Shown here: in pieces, positions 44,178 through 50,237 of the stretch
Numbering within the stretch: the stretch's first letter is position 1
Layout of the letters: each line of letters starts with the position of its first letter
Source: Chryseosolibacter indicum
GTDB lineage: Bacteria > Bacteroidota > Bacteroidia > Cytophagales > Cyclobacteriaceae
Assembly: GCF_018598585.1 (NCBI RefSeq)
Contig: NZ_JAHESD010000045.1
Span: 1-50,237 of the forward strand
Reading direction: 5' to 3'
DNA: 50,237 nt
Position numbers and translations under genes: made by a program
The notes under the pieces: generated by a model
What the model saw: only the letters and a program-made list of their open reading frames with translations
What the model was told of the DNA's origin: nothing
Databases searched by the model: none

Positions 44178-44643
44178 AATAATCGATTTTCTGATTTTAG
44201 AGATTGGGTAATTCCGAAGATTAATACCTTGAAGATCAATTTAGTAACTTCAGATTACCATCTTAACGGATACTTTTACGCAATAAATTATATTTAGATA
44301 CAAACTAACCGGCAGTTAGTACTTCAAATATACGAGTTAAGATGATTTACCTACGTATTTTTTTTCACCTTCATGCAAGCTAACACCTGAAAGTTTTAGT
44401 ACAAGGAGCCTTATTTTGAATTTATTCAAAAAAGTATGCCAGCAGCCTGAGCCGCAATACAATAGAAGCCGAGTTGAGTTAACTTTATCTAAGCCTAAAC
44501 GCCGGTTTTACCGGCCATTTGAGCTTTTTTTCTTTGTAAATTTTACGGTTTTAAGAAAAAAGAAAAGATTAGGATTAGATTTGTAGAAATAATTCCATAC
44601 TGCCGCTTACTATTGAGTTAAAGGGATTTTTTAACAGAGATTA
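44178..44643. other. Gene-free divergent gap with a terminator-like hairpin
   Basis: The stretch separates the lipoprotein gene (minus strand) from a receiver gene (plus strand). No coding frame is convincing. A TTATTTTG motif near 44411, one base off the -7 consensus, and a strong hairpin at 44491-44530 are the main features. It presumably holds the promoters of both genes. Confidence 0.5.
44491..44530 (+). terminator. Orphan terminator-like hairpin
   Basis: GCCGG (44501-44505) and CCGGC (44511-44515) form the core stem around TTTTA, and flanking AAGC...GCTT can extend it. A run of seven T follows. No plus-strand gene lies directly upstream, so it may end a small RNA or attenuate a leader of the receiver gene. 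Confidence 0.45.
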
Positions 44644-45102
44644 ATGACTAAGGATATAATTCATAAAGTTATTCTACTTGCGGATGATGACTTGGACGAT
44701 GCGGAAATGTTTGCAGATGTACTTGCTGAAATTGATTCAACAGTAGAATTATATCACGTACCAGACGGGTTTGCCGTGTTCGAGTGGCTGAAGAACCCTG
44801 CTAATCCTGTTCCTGACATAATCTTTCTTGATATAAATATGCCGCAAATCACGGGATGGCAGTGTCTCTCTTCTCTAAAGGCCGACGAACTTACGAAGGA
44901 TATTCCTGTACTTATATACTCCACCTCGTCGCACCATAAAGATAAACAAACAGCCATTGATCTGGGGGCCACTGCTTTTATTACAAAACCTTCTGATTAT
45001 AAAATCCTTGAAGATTTTCTAACCGCGATAGTGAACGAATTGCACAACAAGGATATCGCGAGTATCATTAGGCGCCTGAGTAATTCACTTCACTTGGAGT
45101 AA
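44644..45102 (+). CDS. Single-domain response regulator
   Basis: A CheY-like receiver of 152 residues with a short C-terminal helical extension. The acidic cluster is ADDDLDD at about 13-19, the phosphoacceptor is Asp63 in IFLDINMP, the switch pair ST is at 93-94 in IYSTSS, and Lys115 lies in ITKPSD. The IFLDINMP and YSTS pattern is common in receivers paired with phytochrome- or CHASE3-type kinases. The CHASE3 histidine kinase gene begins 100 bases downstream, a likely partner. Confidence 0.88.
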   Translation: MTKDIIHKVILLADDDLDDAEMFADVLAEIDSTVELYHVPDGFAVFEWLKNPANPVPDIIFLDINMPQITGWQCLSSLKADELTKDIPVLIYSTSSHHKDKQTAIDLGATAFITKPSDYKILEDFLTAIVNELHNKDIASIIRRLSNSLHLE

Positions 45103-45202
45103 TTCTTTGACAACCATCAATTCCCTTCTAATACTTTTCAGATAGTCAAAAGTAGGTATATTTAGCTTTCTAAAGGCTTTAATAAAACTACTTCAATTTT
45201 GG

Positions 45203-46681
45203 ATGGAATCCTCTAAACGGATCATTTATTCCCGAATTATCTTTACTACAGGTATAGTATTGCTTACTTCCTTGTCGGTACTGTTTATATATGAAACCTA
45301 CCAGGAAAACACAGCTTCTAATGTAGTCTATAGAACAAGTTTGATCAGGCAATCGCTTGAAGAGGTTTTTGCTGCATTAAATGAAAGAGAATCGGCACTC
45401 AGAGGATTTGCACTTACTGCTGATCGGGCGTTTCTCACGCGCGACTCACTAGTACATCCGCTTAACAAGCAGATCTCGATACTGGATTCTTTAATTAATG
45501 ACTCGATACAACAGCAGAATCTTTTACAGCTAAAAGAAAAACTTGACTACTGTATAAACAGGCTTAATAGTCAAAGCTTAAGGCTGAAGGACAAAAACTA
45601 CTTTAACTCAAACCAATTTTATACCGATCTTAAGGATGCTTCTGTTTGCATGGACTCCGTTGAGGCAATGATCAGGCGCATGCAGGACCTCGAAGAAAAT
45701 TCGTCTCGCGGACGCACGTTGGAAGCACAGGCACATACAGTCATGGCCACTATAATAGGGGTGGCGGTAAGCATTTTTTCTATGATTGTCTTTATTCTAG
45801 CATTCTATTTTATAGACCAGGAATTAAAAAGGTCTCAGAACTATATTAATGAAACGCAAACGCTTAACTCCAAAATTGCAGAAATAAATAAAGAGCTGGA
45901 GGAGGCGAACAGAAGCTTGCACGATCTAAACAGCGAATTGGAAGATAAGAATTTTCAATTGGAGAAGTATGCAACTGAATTAAGCTCCTTCACACATATC
46001 ACGAGTCATGATATGCAGGAACCGTTGCGTAAAATAGAATTTTATATTTCCATTGTTGAAGACAGGGAAAAGGAAAACTTGACAGAAGAAGGTCAGAAGT
46101 TTTTCGAAAAAATAAAACAGTCTGTTGGAAGAATGAGGCAGCTTTTTATCAGCATGCTCGACTTTTCACTGACAAATACCGTGGATAACAATATCGAAGA
46201 TGTTGACCTGAATAATGTTCTCCAACAAACATTAAATTCGTTAAAGGTTTATATTAAAGATACCAATGCGATCATTGAAAGTGAACCTTTACCACAGGTG
46301 AAGGGGATCAAATATCAGCTTATACAGCTTTTTGAAAATATTGTTAGCAATGCTATCAAGTTTAGAAAAAATGATGTTATTCCGGAGATCCACATCTCGG
46401 TAGAATTAGTTAGTACCAGGCAAAATCTTCGTGGGTTAAAAAATGGAATCAAATATTATAGAATTGATTTCAGAGATAACGGAATTGGCTTCGAGCCAAA
46501 GTATGCGGAAAGAATCTTCGAGATTTTTCAACGCCTTATTGCTAAGCAAGATTCCTACGGAGTAGGCATTGGGCTGGCTATATGCCGTAAAATAGCAGAA
46601 AACCATGGCGGGATCTTAGTTGCAAGTTCACAACCCAATGTGGGTTCTGTGTTTTCATTTTACATCCCAGAAAGTAAGTGA
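45203..46681 (+). CDS. CHASE3-type sensor histidine kinase
   Basis: A membrane helix (about 12-30) precedes a CHASE3-like sensing region (about 38-175) with the hallmark NERESALRGFALTAD. A second helix (about 181-204) leads to a long coiled coil (about 215-258), the HisKA domain with His269 in SHDMQEPLRKI, and a HATPase domain with IVSNAIKF, FRDNGIGF, FQRLIA and GVGIGLAI. This kinase type often works with single-domain receivers, consistent with the receiver gene just upstream. The next gene is convergent. Confidence 0.91.
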   Translation: MESSKRIIYSRIIFTTGIVLLTSLSVLFIYETYQENTASNVVYRTSLIRQSLEEVFAALNERESALRGFALTADRAFLTRDSLVHPLNKQISILDSLINDSIQQQNLLQLKEKLDYCINRLNSQSLRLKDKNYFNSNQFYTDLKDASVCMDSVEAMIRRMQDLEENSSRGRTLEAQAHTVMATIIGVAVSIFSMIVFILAFYFIDQELKRSQNYINETQTLNSKIAEINKELEEANRSLHDLNSELEDKNFQLEKYATELSSFTHITSHDMQEPLRKIEFYISIVEDREKENLTEEGQKFFEKIKQSVGRMRQLFISMLDFSLTNTVDNNIEDVDLNNVLQQTLNSLKVYIKDTNAIIESEPLPQVKGIKYQLIQLFENIVSNAIKFRKNDVIPEIHISVELVSTRQNLRGLKNGIKYYRIDFRDNGIGFEPKYAERIFEIFQRLIAKQDSYGVGIGLAICRKIAENHGGILVASSQPNVGSVFSFYIPESK

Positions 46682-46753
46682 GCAAAGATTATGTACTTGT
46701 AGCATTGAGTACTATTTAAAATGGCAGATAAATATGTTTTGTTGCCAAGGCTC

Positions 46754-48136
46754 TTACGATTTGAATAGTAACAACATCGTGGTTCCTTGATCTACTTCAG
46801 AACCAACCTTTATTGTTCCTCCATGGTCGCTCATTATTTGCTTGGATAAGCTTAACCCAATGCCTGATCCATCTTTTCGTGTTGTAAAGAATGGGGTAAA
46901 AATGTGGCTTATTTCTTTTGAGCCAATTCCTTTGCCATTGTCTGTTACTGCAATTACAATAGAACTTCCTTCCCTGTAACCCTTTAATTCTATCTTAGGA
47001 TCTTTCCTTCCATTCAAAGCATAAATACTATTGGTGAGTAGGTTAATGAGCACTTGTTCAGTCAAAATAGGATCAGCAACTAGCATTAAATCACTGCCTA
47101 CATTTGTTTTAATCTCAATATTCTTTTCTTCGAGTTGTGGCCTTAACAATGCAATGATAGTGTTAAAGAATTTATGTAAAATTATGGGCTCACGCTTAGG
47201 TTTAGGAATTCTTGTTAGTTTTCTGTAGTCTTCTGTAAATTGCAGGAGCCCATCTGTTCTTTTCTGAATTGTAGAAAGAGAAAATCGAATGTCGTTTATA
47301 ATTTCTTGTGTTAAGTCTTTTGGCTGACGCTGATTTCCATCGCGATCATTAAGCATCATTTGTATTGTTTCCGTTAATGATGAAATCGGTGTAACCGAAT
47401 TCATGATTTCATGAGTAAGGATACGAATCAGTTTATGCCAAGCTTCAATTTCCTTTTGCTCTATTTCTGAAGCTATGTTTTGAAATGTGATAAGTTTGGT
47501 CTCTTTGCCTAAAATGTAAGACGTGCCGACATCTACCGAAAGGTAACCTGAATTAATACCATCTGTCTTTATTTCCAGTAGTTTTCTTCCGTTTTCTCCA
47601 ACTTCATGCACCAGGTTTGTAAAATCGGGACGAAGTTGCTGAAGTAATTTCCAATTCTTAATTGACTTTGTATGTAGTATCTCCTCTACGGTTGTATTTA
47701 TTAGAATTATATCGTTTTCTTCTAAAGCTATAATACCTACGCGTATTTGGTTGATAAGCATCTGAAGAAAGTGAAACTGCGCCTCCTTCTCAATCTTAAC
47801 ATCTTTGTACGAATTAATAATTGATATCATACTTTCCTGAAGTAATGAGAACGACTTGCCGAGCTCTCTTTGATTAAATGTAATTGTAAAATCGGAATGT
47901 TTTATAGCAAGAAAGAAGCGTGCTAGTTCACGATTGGTCTGATTAATAAACCGAACGAAATCGAGTAATTGAATAATGAGAATGAGTGCAAGGATAATTT
48001 GAGTGAAGAATAGTTTCTCATTTCCAAAAATCCTTTCAATGATAATAATATTGGAAAAGAGCAATGCAAGCCTGACTACAATCAGAAAATTGAAGCGTTT
48101 GTAAAAACTAAAGGTTAATATGTTATTGAATGCCAT
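46754..48136 (-). CDS. NtrB-like sensor histidine kinase, partner of the sigma-54 activator
   Basis: Two membrane helices lie at about 18-35 and 43-62, followed by a PAS-like region (about 120-220). HisKA carries phosphoacceptor His242 in ILTHEIMNSVTPI, and the HATPase domain has LLTNSIYAL, DNGKGI, FTPFFTT and GSGIGLSL. The HEIMNSVTP and FTPFFTTR patterns are typical of NtrB-type kinases. Its start overlaps the end of the NtrC-type gene by 14 bases, and both are on the minus strand, so the kinase and regulator are cotranscribed and form a two-component pair. Confidence 0.92.
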   Translation of the reverse strand: MAFNNILTFSFYKRFNFLIVVRLALLFSNIIIIERIFGNEKLFFTQIILALILIIQLLDFVRFINQTNRELARFFLAIKHSDFTITFNQRELGKSFSLLQESMISIINSYKDVKIEKEAQFHFLQMLINQIRVGIIALEENDIILINTTVEEILHTKSIKNWKLLQQLRPDFTNLVHEVGENGRKLLEIKTDGINSGYLSVDVGTSYILGKETKLITFQNIASEIEQKEIEAWHKLIRILTHEIMNSVTPISSLTETIQMMLNDRDGNQRQPKDLTQEIINDIRFSLSTIQKRTDGLLQFTEDYRKLTRIPKPKREPIILHKFFNTIIALLRPQLEEKNIEIKTNVGSDLMLVADPILTEQVLINLLTNSIYALNGRKDPKIELKGYREGSSIVIAVTDNGKGIGSKEISHIFTPFFTTRKDGSGIGLSLSKQIMSDHGGTIKVGSEVDQGTTMLLLFKS

Positions 48137-49487
48137 GTTTCTTCATTCGCCTGTAAAGTGCTGTTCTTGTCATACCCAAAGCCATAGCAGTTTGTGTTAC
48201 GTTTCCTTCATTCTCGTCGAGCGATTGAAGAATGAATATTTTTTCCATCTCCTCTAAAGTTTTCGGGCTATGCTGCTCTCGCCTCGCGGTATTGCCACTG
48301 ATTAATATCTCCGGTTTTTGAATAACTTTTTCCTCAGTTAAAATCACTGCTCTTTCAATCGCATGTTGTAACTCTCTGATATTACCAGGCCAATAATACT
48401 TTTGCATCTTGGCAATTACTGATTTATCGATTTTTATTCCCGCCCGCTTATATTTCTTAGTATATATGTTCAAGAAATGGTTCGTGAGAAGTGGTATGTC
48501 TTCAATGCGCTCCCTTAGAGGAGGTATTCGAACTTCAACCGTGTTGATGCGATAGAGTAAATCCTGACGGAAACTTTTCTCGAATACCATCTGATGTAAA
48601 TCTGCATTGGTAGCACAAATCAACCTGAAGTCGATGCTCGTTTCTTTTGGAGATCCAAGCCGCTGGATTTTACGGTTCTGAAGAACTGTAAGAAGTTTGG
48701 ATTGTAGGGGTAAAGAAAGATTGCCAATCTCATCAAGAAAGATAGTGCCGTGCGAAGCAAGTTCAAACCTGCCTGTTTTATCTTGCTTCGCATCTGTAAA
48801 GGCGCCTTTAACATGCCCAAATAATTCGCTCTCGAATAACGTCTCTGTAATAGCACCCAGGTCAACACTAATAAATACTTTGTCTTTTCGGGCTGATTGT
48901 CTGTGAATCGCTCTTGCGACAAGTTCCTTTCCTGTTCCGTTCTCACCCAAAATTAAAATGTTCGCATCAGTAGCAGCTACGCGTGCGATTAATTCCGTTA
49001 CTCTTTGTATGGCAGGAGACTCACCAATAAAATAATAGTAGGGTTGGTCTATCTCATCTTGTAATCTTTCCTGAGTTACTTTTAGTTTTTCAACTTCTTT
49101 TTTCGATTGCCTCAGCTGTAAGGCGGACAGTATAGTGGCCAGAAGTTTTTGATTTTTCCATGGCTTTAATACAAAGTCCGTAGCGCCTTGCTTCATCGCT
49201 TTAACAGCAAGGTCAATTTCGCCATACGCTGTGATTAATACCACTACTGCCTGAGGGTCTACTTTCAAAATTTCATTAAGCCAATTAAAGCCTTCTTCAC
49301 CATCATTAATCCCGGCTTTAAAATTCATATCAAGTAAAATAAGATCGTAATCAGTAGAACGGAGTCGATCAGGTATATTATTAGGATCTTGCTCAATGTC
49401 TACTGAGAATTCCTGTTTTAAAAACATCCTTCCTGTCTCAAGAATGTCTTCATCGTCGTCTACTATAAGTATTTTTGCTCGGTTCAC
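48123..49487 (-). CDS. NtrC-family sigma-54-dependent response regulator
   Basis: The order is receiver, AAA+ domain, then Fis-type HTH. The receiver has DDDED at 10-14 and phosphoacceptor Asp53 in LILLDMNF. The AAA+ domain has Walker A GENGTGKE at 181-188, the sigma-54-contacting GAFTDA loop at 228-233 and Walker B LDEIGN at 251-256. The C-terminal HTH (about 410-454) is NVTQTAMALGMTRTALYRRMK. Such proteins bind upstream dyads and open sigma-54 promoters. The gene begins 18 bases from a tandem dyad, and a sigma-54 promoter match lies before the divergent ABC permease, so that operon is the probable target. Confidence 0.94.
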   Translation of the reverse strand: MNRAKILIVDDDEDILETGRMFLKQEFSVDIEQDPNNIPDRLRSTDYDLILLDMNFKAGINDGEEGFNWLNEILKVDPQAVVVLITAYGEIDLAVKAMKQGATDFVLKPWKNQKLLATILSALQLRQSKKEVEKLKVTQERLQDEIDQPYYYFIGESPAIQRVTELIARVAATDANILILGENGTGKELVARAIHRQSARKDKVFISVDLGAITETLFESELFGHVKGAFTDAKQDKTGRFELASHGTIFLDEIGNLSLPLQSKLLTVLQNRKIQRLGSPKETSIDFRLICATNADLHQMVFEKSFRQDLLYRINTVEVRIPPLRERIEDIPLLTNHFLNIYTKKYKRAGIKIDKSVIAKMQKYYWPGNIRELQHAIERAVILTEEKVIQKPEILISGNTARREQHSPKTLEEMEKIFILQSLDENEGNVTQTAMALGMTRTALYRRMKKHGIQ

Positions 49488-49505
49488 ATTTGAAAGTTAT
49501 GAAAT

Positions 49506-49547
49506 TGTATCATTTTCATATCATTATGTTGTATCGTTATTGATACA
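49506..49547. promoter_or_regulatory. Tandem dyad, candidate binding sites of the NtrC-type activator
   Basis: TGTATC-GTTATT-GATACA (49530-49547) is a perfect inverted repeat. A second copy, TGTATC-ATTTTC-ATATCA (49506-49523), keeps the left half and lies 24 bases upstream. The sites are centred about 95-125 bases before the predicted sigma-54 start, a normal enhancer distance, and next to the activator's own start codon, so autoregulation is also possible. Confidence 0.55.
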
Positions 49548-49610
49548 GTGAGAGCTTATTAACCGCGTTTAAATTAAATTAACACTTTAATTATTAATCA
49601 GTTACAAGAC

Positions 49611-49626
49611 TGGCTTGGTTTTAGCC
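49611..49626 (+). promoter_or_regulatory. Sigma-54 (-24/-12) promoter before the ABC permease gene
   Basis: TGGCTTGGTTTTAGCC matches the sigma-54 consensus TGGCACRNNNNTTGCW at the invariant GG (49612-49613) and GC (49624-49625), exactly 12 bases apart. The deviations are TT for AC, A for the second T, and C for W. Transcription would start near 49637, leaving about 18 bases to the ATG at 49655. Confidence 0.6.
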
Positions 49627-49654
49627 GAAGGTGATTAATTAGTTATAAGAATTT

Positions 49655-50237
49655 ATGTTAAAGAATTATCTCACCATTACACTGCGGAATTTTATTAAGA
49701 ACAGAAGCTATTCTCTTATTAACATCCTCGGGCTTAGTATCGGTATTACGTGTTGTGTCGTTATTTACCTTATTATCACTCAGGATCTTAGTTTTGATCG
49801 CTTTCATACCAAGGCTGATAAAATTTACCGTGTGGTTAGAATTAGCGAGAACGCATCAGGAGAAGATTTTGGAAGTGCTACGCCATATCCGTTTGCGAAG
49901 GCATTTAGAAATGATTTCCCTGAAATTCCGTTCATAACACAATTCCACGCCGAAGGTGAGACGCTAGTTAAGGCAGGGAGTGAAAAACATCTTATTGAAG
50001 ATGTAATGTTTTGCGATAGCTTATTTTTTAAGGTCTTTGACTTTGAAGTAATAAGTGGCGATCCTTCTAAAGATCTTGGTGAACCCAACAAGGTCTTTCT
50101 TACGCAATCAACAGCCAAGCGTTTGTTTAAAGATGGGAAGGTTACAACCATAAAATTGAATAATAAAATCGAGGCAGAAGTAGCTGGTATCGTTAAAGAC
50201 CCGCCATCAAATTCTCATATCCAGTTTAGCGTTATTG
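49655..50237 (+). CDS. ABC transporter permease, MacB/FtsX type (partial, runs off the right edge)
   Basis: The open frame from the ATG at 49655 to the window end gives 194 codons. The N-terminus LKNYLTITLRNFIKNRSYSLINILGL, with a following GLSIGITCCVVIYLIITQD membrane helix, is typical of MacB-type permeases in Bacteroidota. Then comes the periplasmic MacB_PCD domain: SFDRFHTKADKIYRV, a DVMFCDSLFFKVFDFEVISGDP segment, VFLTQSTAKRLF and VAGIVKDPPSNSHIQF. Such permeases export peptides or act in envelope stress and signalling rather than nutrient import. It faces the NtrC-type gene across a gap with a sigma-54 promoter and a dyad, so it is the likely target of that pair. The ATPase partner is not visible. 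Confidence 0.87.
   Translation, partial: MLKNYLTITLRNFIKNRSYSLINILGLSIGITCCVVIYLIITQDLSFDRFHTKADKIYRVVRISENASGEDFGSATPYPFAKAFRNDFPEIPFITQFHAEGETLVKAGSEKHLIEDVMFCDSLFFKVFDFEVISGDPSKDLGEPNKVFLTQSTAKRLFKDGKVTTIKLNNKIEAEVAGIVKDPPSNSHIQFSVI

Noticed and set aside
46693-46712. GTACT/AGTAC hairpin between the two convergent histidine kinase genes as terminator
   Set aside because: The stem is only five pairs with a ten-base loop and no T-tract.
1-50237. CRISPR arrays, tRNA, rRNA, phage or intact insertion sequences
   Set aside because: No regularly spaced direct repeats, cloverleaf-like segments, integrase or transposase reading frames were found by eye.

Overview
The window reads as chromosome of a non-flagellated, gliding-type member of the phylum Bacteroidota, most likely order Cytophagales or a relative. 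Supporting signs are a secreted GH9 cellulase with a C-terminal type IX secretion (Por) sorting domain, a TonB-dependent receptor, several Bacteroidota-type -7 boxes (TAnnTTTG), weak Shine-Dalgarno sequences, moderate-to-low GC, and many two-component proteins with TPR or CHASE3 sensors. No flagellar, tRNA, rRNA, CRISPR, phage or intact IS genes were seen.

Layout. 1-3.4 kb: an ECF sigma factor with an alpha/beta hydrolase on the minus strand, diverging from an AraC regulator followed by a siderophore-interacting-type flavoprotein and a small HMA-like protein. 3.6-11.4 kb: metabolic and transport genes (acyl-CoA oxidase, ChbG/YdjC deacetylase, MFS carrier, TonB-dependent receptor, DinB-family protein) ending in a degenerate REP-like palindromic repeat. 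11.4-16 kb: a lipoprotein, a lone receiver protein convergent with a TPR histidine kinase, and a stretch with one doubtful ORF. 16-24 kb: AsmA/DUF748-like protein, methyltransferase, a duplicated helical secreted protein, a PRX-like thioredoxin-fold protein, two overlapping polytopic membrane proteins, and a divergent pair made of an HTH-TM-beta regulator and a secreted lectin-fold protein. 24-30.5 kb: GH9 cellulase, AraC regulator, a TM/SnoaL fusion, a 4-TM protein and a saccharopine-dehydrogenase-like protein without the usual glycine-rich loop.

31.1-42.7 kb is a complete chemotaxis-type operon: a membrane sensor (HAMP/GAF/PAS) with no output domain, a helical protein with a CheZ-like DxxxQ motif, a STAS protein, CheY, CheA, CheW, MCP, CheR, a kinase-like ATPase whose phosphoacceptor His is Asn, CheD, a DUF2490 outer-membrane barrel overlapping cheD, and CheB. 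Adaptation (CheR, CheB, CheD) and phosphotransfer (CheA, CheY) parts are all intact, so the system should work. With no flagellar genes in view, its output may be gliding, surface behaviour or another cellular function. This is the most interesting system in the window.

42.7-50.2 kb: two minus-strand membrane or lipoprotein genes, a receiver protein and a CHASE3 histidine kinase, then an overlapping NtrB-like kinase/NtrC-like sigma-54 activator pair divergent from a MacB/FtsX-type ABC permease that runs off the window. A sigma-54 promoter match and an upstream tandem dyad lie between the activator and the permease, so the circuit can be read from the DNA.

Limits: everything rests on reading the sequence by eye. 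No database search, HMM, structure prediction or alignment was run. Residue positions are manual counts. Where the first codon was TTG or GTG and an in-frame ATG followed closely, the ATG was usually chosen and the alternative stated.
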